From contig URPU01000009.1 in assembly GCA_900549865.1 (NCBI GenBank), forward strand, positions 1 to 38,777: 38,777 bases of DNA, read 5' to 3'. Shown in pieces: positions 15,161-24,128 of this stretch (its first letter is position 1; the number at the start of each line of letters is the position of its first letter). Position numbers and translations under genes: made by a program. The notes under the pieces were generated by a model. The model was not told the DNA's origin. It worked only from the letters and a program-made list of their open reading frames with translations, and did not search any database. Origin of the DNA: an uncultured Eubacteriales bacterium. Its GTDB lineage: Bacteria; Bacillota; Clostridia; Oscillospirales; Oscillospiraceae.

Positions 15161-16225
15161 ATGAAAACACTTGCCTGTGTAAAGTACGGCAGCATAAAAG
15201 ACCCCGACGAGAGCAAACGCGGGCAGGTCGCCGTGTGCGACTTTCCCGAACAGACGCTCGGTGAGCACGACGTAAAGGTGCGCATCGCCTACTGCGCCAT
15301 ATGCGGTTCCGACCCGCACATAATCGGCGGCGCAATAGGCACAAGCGTGCTGCCCAAGGGGCTTGGCCACGAGGTATCTGGCGTGGTGGAGGCCGTCGGC
15401 GAAAAGGCGGCTATAAAGGGCCTGAAGGTCGGCGACAGGGTCGCATGCAACTTCCTGCATTTTGACAACACCTGCTACTACTGCCAGAATGGCCAGCAGC
15501 AGTTCTGCGAGCATGCCAAGTCATACAGCCACCCCGGCATGGCGGAATACGTCGTATGGCATGAGGATATGATGTACAAGCTGCCCGACAGCGTGGATCT
15601 GAAAAAAGGCTGCCTGCTGGAGCCGGTCTCCGTGGCTGTGCGCATGGTGGACAAGATGCACATGAAGGTCGGTCAGCGCGTGGCCATATGCGGCGGCGGG
15701 CCGATAGGTCTGCTGGTGCTTCAGCTTGTGAAGCGCTTCGGCGCGACGGAGCTGACGATGATAGAGCCCATCGCGGAGCGGCGTGAGCTTGCAAAGCGCT
15801 TCGGCGCAAAGCACACCATAGACCCCGCAAAGCAGAACGTCGTCGAAGAGGGGAATAAGATCACGAACGGCTACGGCTTCGACGTGGTGCTTGACGCCTC
15901 CGGCTTCCCCGGCGCGTTGGAAGCGCTGCTGGACATCGCCGCAAAGGGCGGCACGGTCATTTACGGCGCGATGTACCCCACGCAGTACGCCATGCCGCTG
16001 AATCTCAACGACTATCTCTATAATAAAGAGCTTACCCTTACGGGCAGCTACATCTCCCCGTATGCTTTCCCGCGTGCATTGCAGCTTCTGGAGGAGCTGG
16101 ATCTTGAGCCGTTCACCGAGGCCGTGTTCCCCATAGACCGCGGTGCGGAAGCCTTTGCCGCACAGGCGAAGGGACTTTATCCCAAGATACTCATAGAATG
16201 CAATCCGGGCATGAAGCTGGAGTGA
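15161..16225 (+). CDS. Zinc-dependent dehydrogenase (MDR), threonine/sorbitol dehydrogenase-like
   Basis: 354 residues. Catalytic-zinc ligands are C48 and H70-E71 (GHEVSG). The structural-zinc loop has C105, C108 and C116, but the third cysteine of the usual four is replaced by G111, so the structural site may be weak. The NAD fold begins at CGGGPIGLL (about 175). GGAAGGAACGGAAA precedes the ATG. It lies between an SDR and another MDR gene in one operon and likely oxidises a polyol or hydroxy-acid intermediate (inference). Confidence 0.92.
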   Translation: MKTLACVKYGSIKDPDESKRGQVAVCDFPEQTLGEHDVKVRIAYCAICGSDPHIIGGAIGTSVLPKGLGHEVSGVVEAVGEKAAIKGLKVGDRVACNFLHFDNTCYYCQNGQQQFCEHAKSYSHPGMAEYVVWHEDMMYKLPDSVDLKKGCLLEPVSVAVRMVDKMHMKVGQRVAICGGGPIGLLVLQLVKRFGATELTMIEPIAERRELAKRFGAKHTIDPAKQNVVEEGNKITNGYGFDVVLDASGFPGALEALLDIAAKGGTVIYGAMYPTQYAMPLNLNDYLYNKELTLTGSYISPYAFPRALQLLEELDLEPFTEAVFPIDRGAEAFAAQAKGLYPKILIECNPGMKLE

Positions 16226-16233
16226 GCCGCGCC

Positions 16234-17343
16234 ATGAAGGACAGGATCAAGGCCAAAGCCGCCGTCATATACGAAAAGAACGGCGCATTCAGCATAGAAC
16301 CGGTAACGCTGAGTCAGGTAAAGCCGGACGAGCTGCTCGTGAAAATCCATGCCGCAGGCGTATGCCGCACAGACGAAGGAGTGCGTGTGGGAAAAACCGC
16401 CCTGCGTATGCCGGTCGTTCTCGGCCATGAGGGCGCGGGAACGGTTGAAGAAGCCGGCTGCATGGCGGCGGGCTTCAAAAAGGGCGACAGAGTCGTGCTT
16501 TCCTACGGCACCTGCGGGTGCTGTCCGGGCTGCGTTTCCGGGCGGCCCTACGCATGCAGGGAAATGGTGCGCATCAACTTCGGCGGCCGTGCCGCCGACG
16601 GGGAGTACGTGCTTGAAAACGGGCGCGGAGAGCCGCTCAGCAGCTTTTTTGCACAGTCGTCATTTGCAACATATGCCGTGGTAAAGGCGTCCTCCGCCGT
16701 GAAGATAGAGGATACGGACGTGCCGTTTGAACTGCTTGCCCCGATGGGCTGTGGGATACAGACCGGCGCGGGCACTGTGCTGGAGCAGCTTCGCCCCGAA
16801 TTCGGCAGCTCGCTCGCCGTGTTCGGCTGCGGCACCGTCGGCATGAGCGCCATAATGGCTGCGCGCATTTGCGGCTGCCGTCAGATCGTCGCCGTCGGCG
16901 GGAATGATGCGTCCCTCGCACTGGCAAAGGAGCTTGGCGCGACGGACGTCATAAACCGCAAGACTGTGCCTGACCTCAAGGCCACCGTGCAGCAGGTCAC
17001 GGGCGGCGGCGCGGACTGCGCCGTCGAGACGAGCGGCGTGCCCCAGATGGTGCGCGACGCGCTTCTCAGCACTACATACACCGGAAAGATCGCTTTCTGC
17101 GGCAACTGCGATGTGACCATAAACGTCGGCAGCGAGATGGCGAACAGAACGGCATATGGCGTGTCCGAGGGCAACGCTGTGCCGGCAATCTTCATCCCCA
17201 AGCTCATAAGCTTTTATAAGAAAGGGCTTTTCCCGATAGACAGGCTTATCAGCGTCTATCCCTTTGAAGAAATAAACACCGCCTTTGACGAGACTTTCCA
17301 CGGAAAGGCGATAAAAGCGGTGCTGAAAATGAAAGAAGATTAA
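16234..17343 (+). CDS. Zinc-dependent alcohol dehydrogenase (MDR), aryl/class III-like
   Basis: 369 residues from the ATG at 16234, which is 8 bp after the previous stop; a longer in-frame start would overlap that gene. Zinc ligands are C44 and H65-E66 (catalytic) and C94, C97, C100, C108 (structural). NAD-binding GCGTVGMSA lies near 193. The domain order and the GCGIQTGAG segment match the benzyl-alcohol/class III branch of MDR enzymes, so it is a different subtype from its neighbour. It acts in the cytoplasm; the substrate is unknown. Confidence 0.9.
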   Translation: MKDRIKAKAAVIYEKNGAFSIEPVTLSQVKPDELLVKIHAAGVCRTDEGVRVGKTALRMPVVLGHEGAGTVEEAGCMAAGFKKGDRVVLSYGTCGCCPGCVSGRPYACREMVRINFGGRAADGEYVLENGRGEPLSSFFAQSSFATYAVVKASSAVKIEDTDVPFELLAPMGCGIQTGAGTVLEQLRPEFGSSLAVFGCGTVGMSAIMAARICGCRQIVAVGGNDASLALAKELGATDVINRKTVPDLKATVQQVTGGGADCAVETSGVPQMVRDALLSTTYTGKIAFCGNCDVTINVGSEMANRTAYGVSEGNAVPAIFIPKLISFYKKGLFPIDRLISVYPFEEINTAFDETFHGKAIKAVLKMKED

Positions 17344-17372
17344 AAATAATAAAAAAGAAAGGAACAAAAAAC

Positions 17373-18812
17373 ATGTTAAATTTCTACGGCGATTATGATG
17401 TAGTCGTATGCGGCGGCGGTACGTCCGGCTGCACGGCGGCGATCTGCGCGGCGCGCGCAGGCGCGAAGAAGGTCCTGCTCATCGAGCGCGTCGGCCAGCT
17501 TGGCGGACAGATGAACTTCTCCGGCCCTCCGGGATTTTCCTTTGCCCACTTCCTCAACTACAGACAGGAGCAGGTCATAGCCGGTTTCGCGGCGGAGACG
17601 CACAAGCTGCTGCTCGAAGAGGGGCACGCGCTGCCCGACCTGCGTCCGCGCTGGCGCTGCAATTACACCTATGCCTATGTCGATCCCGACTGGTGGGGCC
17701 TGCTGATGTACAAGATGTGCAAGGATGAGGGCGTTGAGCTAATGCTGCATTCTCTCGTGACCGAAGTCATGCGCGAGGGCAACGTTGTCAAGGGCGTTAT
17801 CTGCGAGCATCCGGGCGGGAAATCCCTTGTCACCGGCAAAGTCATCATAGACTGCACCGGCGAGGGCGAGGTCGCCTATCAGGCCGGCGCAGAGTATGAA
17901 ATCGCCCCCAGAGACATTCTTGAGCCCGCCACCGTCGCCTTTACCGCTGACGGCGTAAACTGGGACGAGGTCATGGACTACGTCCGCAACCATGTTGAGG
18001 ACTTCCTCTTCGGCCAGATCGGCTATGAGAACACCGATTATATGACCCTCGACAAGATCCGCGAGGCTGTGCGCAACTGCAAGGACGTCGTCGAGATGGG
18101 CGAGGTCATGGGCTTCCTCTCCCTCCAGAAGATCGGCGTGGAAAACAACGAGTGGCACAACCAGTCCGGCGTCGGCTTCTTCATCATGCCGAAGGGCGAC
18201 AAGATACTGGCGCACTTCCAGCACTCCTCTCAGGTCGATAAGGTCGATTGCACCGACGTGCGCGACATCAGCCGCGCCGAGGCCGAGTGCCGCGAGCAGA
18301 ACGTCATCGCTTTCAAGTTCTTCAAAAAGTACATCCCCGGCTTTGAAAACGCCTATATCACCCGCGTGTGCCCTGAGGTCCGCATCCGCGAGACCCGCCG
18401 CGTAATGGGCGACTATAAGCTGCTGCGTGAGGACGTCATGGAAGCAAGAAAGTTTGACGACGTTATCGGCAAGAGCGCTTTCACCGCGGGCGCGAAGCAC
18501 GCCGTCGGCGATGCGGCGCTTGCGCTGAAGGATCTGGTCTATCCCAAGGACGGCGGCTCCACGGATATCCCGTACCGCTGCCTCGTCGTCAAGGATCTTG
18601 AGAACTTCATGGTCGCGGGCAAGGCGATATCCACGGACCGCGCCGCGCACCACCGCTTCCTGCAGGAGACCATCGTGACCGGTCAGGCCGCCGGTGTTGC
18701 CGCCGCACTGTGCGTCAGAGACGGCAAGACGCCCCGCCAGCTTGAAACGGACGTGTCCGAGCTCCAGAAGATACTTATCGAGCAGGGCGCGATACTTTAC
18801 GGCACGCACTGA
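17373..18812 (+). CDS. FAD-dependent oxidoreductase 1 (FAD_oxidored family)
   Basis: 479 residues. The N-terminal dinucleotide fold YDVVVCGGGTSGCTAA has its glycines at 14-19. IERVGQLGGQMNFSG follows, then the FAD-contact strand VIIDCTGEGEVA near 164. The family signature RIRETRRVMGDY is near 338-349 and a second FAD segment (NFMVAGKAIS) near the end. No signal peptide, heme motif or iron-sulfur cysteine cluster is seen, so a soluble flavoenzyme is expected. It is closely similar to the proteins at 24.1 and 25.7 kb. It ends the first dehydrogenase operon segment and is followed by a terminator-like hairpin. Confidence 0.9.
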   Translation: MLNFYGDYDVVVCGGGTSGCTAAICAARAGAKKVLLIERVGQLGGQMNFSGPPGFSFAHFLNYRQEQVIAGFAAETHKLLLEEGHALPDLRPRWRCNYTYAYVDPDWWGLLMYKMCKDEGVELMLHSLVTEVMREGNVVKGVICEHPGGKSLVTGKVIIDCTGEGEVAYQAGAEYEIAPRDILEPATVAFTADGVNWDEVMDYVRNHVEDFLFGQIGYENTDYMTLDKIREAVRNCKDVVEMGEVMGFLSLQKIGVENNEWHNQSGVGFFIMPKGDKILAHFQHSSQVDKVDCTDVRDISRAEAECREQNVIAFKFFKKYIPGFENAYITRVCPEVRIRETRRVMGDYKLLREDVMEARKFDDVIGKSAFTAGAKHAVGDAALALKDLVYPKDGGSTDIPYRCLVVKDLENFMVAGKAISTDRAAHHRFLQETIVTGQAAGVAAALCVRDGKTPRQLETDVSELQKILIEQGAILYGTH

Positions 18813-18839
18813 TATAAACGAAAACCTATAAGTGCTCTT

Positions 18840-18875
18840 ATGAGCCGCCGCATAAATTGCGGCGGCTCATTTTCG
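18840..18875 (+). terminator. Hairpin/terminator after FAD oxidoreductase 1
   Basis: A 13-bp perfect stem (18840-18852 with 18858-18870) and 5-nt loop, followed by a short T-run. It separates the dehydrogenase segment from the TRAP genes. Confidence 0.7.
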
Positions 18876-18971
18876 GCTAATTGCTGTCCTTTCAGTCATG
18901 AATTTGACTAAAGTAAATATATTACAGGCGCGGTGATTCTATTTTTTCGCGTTTTTTCAACAAAATCGGAA

Positions 18972-19000
18972 TTGCCGCGGACAGGACGCGATGTTATTCT
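18972..19000 (+). promoter_or_regulatory. Probable dctP promoter
   Basis: TTGCCG (18972-18977), 17 bp, TATTCT (18995-19000) with a TG one base upstream (extended -10). The same TTGCCG -35 occurs before the UGSC-like gene. Confidence 0.5.
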
Positions 19001-19080
19001 TATACCATAAAGAACGAAGTACTATACCGAGTTCGCAAAAAAGCACAGACACGTGCAAAAATTTAACGGAGGTAAAACGC

Positions 19081-20160
19081 ATGAAAAGATTCCTTGCAAC
19101 TGTTCTTGTGGTGCTGATGGCATTCTCTCTTGTCGCCTGCGGCTCCAACGCTCAGCAGAGCGCATCTGCCCCGGCTGCAAACACCGCAGCGGACGCCAAT
19201 ACCGGCGCAGAAGACGCGGTGGCTTACGACACTGTCAAGGTCAGCATCGGTACGACCGGCGCGGCAGAGGATATCTCCACGAAGGCCATGGAGTACATGG
19301 CGGAGTATCTTTCCAATAAGACCGGCGGCGCAATGACCATCGACCTCTTCCCGGCGAGCCAGCTCGGCAATGCGGGCGACCTGATAGAAATGGTCGGTCA
19401 GGGCTCTCTCGACATCATGCTCGAGGGCAACTTCATGACGAGCTACGGCGTTGACGACGCAAAGGCCGGTTCCATCCTGTTCCTCAACCGTTCCCGCGAG
19501 ATGTACCGCGCACTCAATGAGTCTGACCTCAAGGCCGACTGGTGTCAGCAGTTCCTCGACAAGAACGGTATAAGGATACTCAACGGCAACTTCTACCGCA
19601 ACGGCACTGCATACGTTTCCAACGTCAAGATCGAGACTCCTGAGGATCTCAAGGGTGTGAAGATCCGCGTGCCGCAGGTCGAGATCACCATCAACTCCCT
19701 CAAGGCGACCGGCGCCGCCCCCACTCCTATTGCTTACGGCGAGTCTCTCCTTGCTCTCCAGCAGGGCGTCGTTGACGCGATCTGGTGCACCGAGGACGCG
19801 GCATACACCATGGGCTTCTACGAAGTCGCAAAGTATCTGGTCGAGCTCAACTCCGACTTCGACTCCATGTATCTCTACACCAACGAGAACTTCTATCAGA
19901 ACCTCTCCGACAACAACCGTGCCGCACTTGAAGAGGCCGCACAGGCTGCCGCAGAGTATTACAGCGGCCTTGCAGAAGAGGCGCTTGCCACCAACCTCGC
20001 AAAGATGAAGGAAGCCGGCATCGAGGTCATCACTCTCCCCGAAGAGACCGTCACCGCCATCTTTGAAAGCTGCCTGCCCTACTACCGTGAGCTCGAGGCG
20101 AACGGTGAGTGGAGCGAAGGCCTGCTCGACAAGGTTCTCGAGATCATCGAGAACGCCTGA
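19081..20160 (+). CDS. dctP: TRAP transporter solute-binding lipoprotein DctP
   Basis: 359 residues. It has a lipoprotein signal peptide MKRFLATVLVVLMAFSLVAC (lipobox cysteine C20). A DctP-type binding domain follows, with the hallmark stretch GVKIRVPQVEITINSLKATGAAPTPIAYGE and LALQQGVVDA. It captures an organic-acid-like substrate outside the cell for DctQM. The start is the ATG with GGAGG about 7 nt upstream; the longer frame includes promoter sequence. A 16-bp-stem hairpin follows before dctQ, consistent with extra expression of the binding protein. Confidence 0.93.
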   Translation: MKRFLATVLVVLMAFSLVACGSNAQQSASAPAANTAADANTGAEDAVAYDTVKVSIGTTGAAEDISTKAMEYMAEYLSNKTGGAMTIDLFPASQLGNAGDLIEMVGQGSLDIMLEGNFMTSYGVDDAKAGSILFLNRSREMYRALNESDLKADWCQQFLDKNGIRILNGNFYRNGTAYVSNVKIETPEDLKGVKIRVPQVEITINSLKATGAAPTPIAYGESLLALQQGVVDAIWCTEDAAYTMGFYEVAKYLVELNSDFDSMYLYTNENFYQNLSDNNRAALEEAAQAAAEYYSGLAEEALATNLAKMKEAGIEVITLPEETVTAIFESCLPYYRELEANGEWSEGLLDKVLEIIENA

Positions 20161-20210
20161 GTTAACACAGGACGAGAAAATTTAACGGAATATTAGCAAA
20201 GAAACCGACT

Positions 20211-20247
20211 GAAAGTGCTTATAAATATCACATTTATGGGCACTTTC
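20211..20247 (+). other. Intercistronic hairpin between dctP and dctQ
   Basis: Arms 20211-20226 and 20232-20247 pair over 16 bp, with two G-T pairs and a 5-nt loop. No T-run follows, so partial termination or 3'-end protection of the dctP message is more likely than full termination. The 13-mer AAAATTTAACGGA occurs both before dctP (19058) and after it (20177). Confidence 0.6.
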
Positions 20248-20287
20248 CGTCTATAAACACAAACCAACTTCCGTAGGAGAAATATTG

Positions 20288-20914
20288 ATGAAGAATATTT
20301 TAAAAGGACTGAACAAGTTCATCCTGCACAGCTACGACGTCATTGAGGCCGTCGGCGCTGCAACAGTCGTAACGATAATCCTTATCGTCTCTTCCGGCAT
20401 CCTGTCGCGTTATGTTTTCAACCAAGCGCTCGTATGGGTCGAAGAGGTCTGCTGCCTGCTTCTCATCTGGCTGTGCTACCTCGCCGCCTCCCTGACGACT
20501 GTGGAAAAGCAGCACGTTGTTGCCGACTTCCTTTCCTCAAAGCTGCCCGTGAAATTTGCAGCGGTGGAATCCTATATTATCCGCCTGCTTGAGGTGATCT
20601 TCCTCTTCACCACCGCTTATGCGGCCATTAAGCTCATCCCGAGCCTGACGCACACCAGCGCCGCGCTTCAGATCCCCCGTAAGTGGTATTACATGCCCGT
20701 TATCGTATTCAGCATATACATGGGTCTTGCGATAGTTGTTGACCTGCTCAACGAGCTCTGCCCCGGCTATGATTACTTCGCACAGCGCCAGAAGCTGCGC
20801 GACGCGGAGGAAGCGCGCCTTCAGGATGAAGAGAATCAGGCAATGCTCGAGCGCGAGAACGCGCTTATGGATGCAATTGCTGCCGAGAATGAAAACGGAG
20901 GTGCCGCCAAATGA
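20288..20914 (+). CDS. dctQ: TRAP transporter small membrane subunit DctQ
   Basis: 208 residues with four predicted membrane segments (about 20-42, 48-68, 89-110, 130-152) and the family motif SRYVFNQALVWVEE. The charged C-terminal tail is about 45 residues and Glu-rich, longer than in many DctQ proteins. The ATG at 20288 follows AGGAGA. The stop overlaps the DctM start (ATGA). Confidence 0.9.
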   Translation: MKNILKGLNKFILHSYDVIEAVGAATVVTIILIVSSGILSRYVFNQALVWVEEVCCLLLIWLCYLAASLTTVEKQHVVADFLSSKLPVKFAAVESYIIRLLEVIFLFTTAYAAIKLIPSLTHTSAALQIPRKWYYMPVIVFSIYMGLAIVVDLLNELCPGYDYFAQRQKLRDAEEARLQDEENQAMLERENALMDAIAAENENGGAAK

Positions 20915-22209
20915 GTACCGCAATGATAGTTGTTATCATATCATTCCTTGTCCTTATGCTTCTGGGCGTGCCCGTTGTGTTCGCGCTCGGCATCCCCGGC
21001 ATAATCTGGCTGCTGATATCCCCCAACATGCCCGTCACGATCCTTGCGCAGAACATGATGGCTTACCTCAACTCCTTCACGCTGCTGTGCCTGCCCGGCT
21101 TCCTGTTCGTCGGCCGTCTCATGACGACCTGCGGCGTTACCGACCGCCTTTTCAACTTTGCCGTGGCGCTCGTCGGTAAATTCCGCGGCGGTCTTGCCTA
21201 TGCAAACTGCGTTGCGTCCATGATGTTCGCCTCCATGTCCGGCTCCGCCATTGCAGACGCCGGCGGCCTCGGCCTTGTTGAGATGAGCATGATGAAGCAG
21301 GCCGGTTATAAGCCCGAAATGGCGGCTGGCGTCACTGCCGCATCCTCCATCATTGGCCCCATCATCCCGCCCTCTGCCGCGATGGTCATGCTCGGCGCGA
21401 TAGCCGAGATATCCGTTGCGAAGATGTTCTTCGGCGGCATCGTTCCCGGCATCATGCTGTGCCTGTTCATGTGCGTGCACGTGTGGATACGCGCCCACTT
21501 CACTGAGGAAGGCAAGCAGTGGCCCACCACGGAGCTTCCCAAGAAGGAACGCCGCAAGGCCATTCTGGGCGGCATTCCCGCATTGTTCACCTTTGTACTG
21601 ATCCTCGGCTCCATCCTCGGCGGCATCTGCACCACCACTGAGGCGGCCGTCATCGCCGTGTGGTACTCCATCCTCCTCGGCATTATCTACAAGAAGGTCA
21701 CCTTCAAGAGTCTATGGGACACTGCCAAGAACACCGTGCGCGGCTGCGGCCCGCTGTTCATCATCATGACGGCTGCTGCGTTCTTTTCCTGGATACTCAC
21801 CCGTGAAGGCCTCAGCCGCCTGCTCCAGACGGCCATGACCGGCTTTGCCGCCAGCTACAGCGAGACGGCGCTCGTGCTCATGTGCGTGCTGGTGTTCCTC
21901 ATCGTCGGCTGCTTCATGGACACCTCCGCGGCAGTTCTGCTGCTCGCCCCGATCATAATCCCGGTCGTGAAATCCGTCGGCATAGACCCGATATACTTCG
22001 GCGTTCTGATGGTCCTCGGCCTGATGGTCGGCATTATCACCCCGCCCTTCGGCATCTGCCTGTTCGTCGTGTCCGGCGTGGCAAAGATCCCCGTCAAGGA
22101 CGTCACCAAGGAGGCCATCCGCTATATCCCCGCAATGGTGGCTGTTATCCTTCTGGTCGTGTTCTTCCCGCAGATCGTCACCTTCATCCCGAACACCTTC
22201 TTCAACTGA
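20911..22209 (+). CDS. dctM: TRAP transporter large permease subunit DctM
   Basis: 432 residues, very hydrophobic, the normal DctM length with about 12 membrane segments. The family signature GVTAASSIIGPIIPPSAAMVM is near 146-166, and the second repeat has GIITPPFGICLFV near the end. It couples sodium influx to import of the ligand carried by DctP. It is translationally coupled to dctQ by a 4-bp overlap. Confidence 0.95.
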   Translation: MSTAMIVVIISFLVLMLLGVPVVFALGIPGIIWLLISPNMPVTILAQNMMAYLNSFTLLCLPGFLFVGRLMTTCGVTDRLFNFAVALVGKFRGGLAYANCVASMMFASMSGSAIADAGGLGLVEMSMMKQAGYKPEMAAGVTAASSIIGPIIPPSAAMVMLGAIAEISVAKMFFGGIVPGIMLCLFMCVHVWIRAHFTEEGKQWPTTELPKKERRKAILGGIPALFTFVLILGSILGGICTTTEAAVIAVWYSILLGIIYKKVTFKSLWDTAKNTVRGCGPLFIIMTAAAFFSWILTREGLSRLLQTAMTGFAASYSETALVLMCVLVFLIVGCFMDTSAAVLLLAPIIIPVVKSVGIDPIYFGVLMVLGLMVGIITPPFGICLFVVSGVAKIPVKDVTKEAIRYIPAMVAVILLVVFFPQIVTFIPNTFFN

Positions 22210-22217
22210 GCGCTTGT

Positions 22218-22254
22218 ATTCAATTTTGTGTGTCTGACACAGCCTCAATTGAAT
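22218..22254 (+). promoter_or_regulatory. Nested palindromes upstream of UGSC-like gene
   Basis: The outer repeat is ATTCAATT (22218-22225) with AATTGAAT (22247-22254). The inner perfect palindrome TGTGTCTGACACA is at 22229-22241. The block abuts the -35 box of the next promoter, the usual position for an activator or repressor site (inference). Confidence 0.55.
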
Positions 22255-22282
22255 TGCCGATATCCCGGCGTATACCTATAAT
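22254..22282 (+). promoter_or_regulatory. Promoter of the UGSC-like/FAD oxidoreductase segment
   Basis: TTGCCG (22254-22259), 17 bp, TATAAT (22277-22282): a strong sigma-A match about 60 bp before the start of the next gene. Confidence 0.7.
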
Positions 22283-22339
22283 ATAATCATACAATGCTTG
22301 TGCACATCAGCATTAATATTCTGGTAAAGGAGAAAAACA

Positions 22340-24052
22340 ATGTCCAAAGTCAACACCATGCTGGATCCGCGCGGCTATCAGGAGCGCCCTATGCTCGAGC
22401 TGGCCAAGCGTCCTTCTCTTGAAGAACTTAAGAGCGGAAAGATCCTTTTCTACAATAACACCAAGCTCGGCTTCTGCAATTACTACACCGTTTTTGACCG
22501 CATTAAGGAGCATCTGCGCGAGATAGGCTGCGACGACAGCAAGTGGGTGGAATACACCGAGACTGTCCGCGGCAAGAACGCTGCAAAGCTCGGCGAATAC
22601 GCCGCAATGCTCGCCGAAGAAAAGCCCGTCGCCGCGATAGTCGCGTTCGGCGATATGGGCACCTCCTCCTCCACGACCGTTCTCACGATCGCGCTGGAGA
22701 AGCTGGGTATCCCTGCGGTCTACATGACCGCGCCTCCGGGAACCGCCATCACCGAGGGCGTCGGCGTCTACCGTGCGGGCGAGCTGTGCCTGTGCTCCGT
22801 CGATATCTACCAGGCGTCCACCGTTGACGAGGTCGCGGCCGAGGTCGATAAGAAGTGGGACTACATTCTTGCTTCTCTCACCAGCAACGGCGACAAGCTC
22901 AAGGAGCTTGCCCACATCGACTTCAAGATGGACAAGGTTGCTCCCGCAAAGGACGGGCTGCTGCCCTTCGCACCCGAATATGACGCTGATAAGTCCATGG
23001 AGCCCGGCGCTTACATGGAAGAGGTCATGGATTACTTCAATGCAGAGCATATCTGCGATGGCCTGCCCATAATCCCGCCCACGAAGCGCCGCTATGAGGC
23101 GATGCTTGAGTACTGCCCCTGGGATGAGGACACCAAGCTTGTCGATCCCTCCGGCCCCAGCGGCAGAGAGATAACCGTCAAGGACGTTGCCATCGCCGCT
23201 GTCATGGCAGGCTGCAAGCCCCATGCAATGCCCGTACTCGTTGCCGCCTTCAAGGCGCTCAACAGCCCGCTTTACAACTTCAACCAGTCCGTCACCACCT
23301 CGCACCCCGGCGGCAATATGTGCCTCGTCTCCGGCCCCATCGCCCAGCAGATAGGCATTTCCGGCAAACAGGGCTGCCAGGGCCCCGGCTGGCCCGAAAA
23401 CGCGACCATCGGCCGCGCAATAAACCTTGTCATCATGAACGCGCTTCGCAGCGTGCCCGGCGTGTGCGACCTTGACTGCATCGCCTCCCAGGCCGAGTTC
23501 ACCTACTGCTTTGCAGAGGAGCCCTCGCTTGCACAGTGGAACATGATAAACGAGGATCACTTTGACAGCGACACCACCACCGTGTACATGCTCAAGGCAG
23601 AGCCGCTGCATGATATCATCGACTTCCTCAGCCTCAACGGCCATGACCTGCTCGATACCATCACTGCATGCTGCACCACTCTTGGCTCCAACAATGCCTA
23701 CATGCCCGGCCCGCTGGTCGTCTGCCTCACACCCGACCATGCAATGATGCTCAAGAAGGACGGCTACACCAAGGAAATGATCCAGGAGCACATCCATCAG
23801 TATGTGTACCATCAGAATGCCATGGTCAACGGCCGCGGCCTCAAGCCCGTGCGCCCGAAGGAGTGGGCGAACCGTCACCCGCTGCCTGTCACCCGCTTCC
23901 CCAGAGACGTCGAAGTCGTCACCATCGGCGGCCGCGGCGGTCACTCCGGTGTTATCCTGCCCTGGGCGCTGCACAGCGAAGGCTGCGTCGAGGCGCTCAC
24001 TCTGCCCGATGGCACCATTGCCAAGAGCCTTGAGGATTTCAAGCGCAAGTAA
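22340..24052 (+). CDS. UGSC-like two-domain protein of unknown function
   Basis: 570 residues. The N-terminal ~190 residues look like the UGSC family, a fold in which a loop after a GD carries Sec or Cys. Here that loop reads FGDMGTSSST (103-112), with no Cys or Sec. The C-terminal part has DGLPIIPPTKRRYEAML (about 239-255), VTTSHPGGN (318-326) and a Gly-rich CQGPGWPENATIGRAINL, a conserved domain often fused to or next to UGSC domains. No signal peptide or membrane helix. AAAGGAG lies about 7 nt upstream. It has its own promoter and is followed by two FAD oxidoreductases. Assignment to UGSC is from memory of the family pattern; the reaction is unknown. Confidence 0.6.
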   Translation: MSKVNTMLDPRGYQERPMLELAKRPSLEELKSGKILFYNNTKLGFCNYYTVFDRIKEHLREIGCDDSKWVEYTETVRGKNAAKLGEYAAMLAEEKPVAAIVAFGDMGTSSSTTVLTIALEKLGIPAVYMTAPPGTAITEGVGVYRAGELCLCSVDIYQASTVDEVAAEVDKKWDYILASLTSNGDKLKELAHIDFKMDKVAPAKDGLLPFAPEYDADKSMEPGAYMEEVMDYFNAEHICDGLPIIPPTKRRYEAMLEYCPWDEDTKLVDPSGPSGREITVKDVAIAAVMAGCKPHAMPVLVAAFKALNSPLYNFNQSVTTSHPGGNMCLVSGPIAQQIGISGKQGCQGPGWPENATIGRAINLVIMNALRSVPGVCDLDCIASQAEFTYCFAEEPSLAQWNMINEDHFDSDTTTVYMLKAEPLHDIIDFLSLNGHDLLDTITACCTTLGSNNAYMPGPLVVCLTPDHAMMLKKDGYTKEMIQEHIHQYVYHQNAMVNGRGLKPVRPKEWANRHPLPVTRFPRDVEVVTIGGRGGHSGVILPWALHSEGCVEALTLPDGTIAKSLEDFKRK

Positions 24053-24074
24053 GCTGATTCTTTCATAAAAACAG

Positions 24075-24104
24075 GGAGGGTCCCGGCCAATACCGGAACC
24101 CTCC
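24075..24104 (+). other. Intercistronic hairpin
   Basis: GGAGGGT and CCGG (24075-24086) pair with CCGG and ACCCTCC (24093-24104) across one C/A mismatch. No T-run follows. It lies 25 bp before FAD oxidoreductase 2 and may process or stabilise the transcript. Confidence 0.5.
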
Positions 24105-24128
24105 ACACTAGAAAAAGGGAGGGCTACC

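Noticed and set aside
22340..24052. Selenocysteine in the UGSC-like protein
   Set aside because: There is no in-frame TGA; the loop is Ser/Thr-rich and the frame is uninterrupted.
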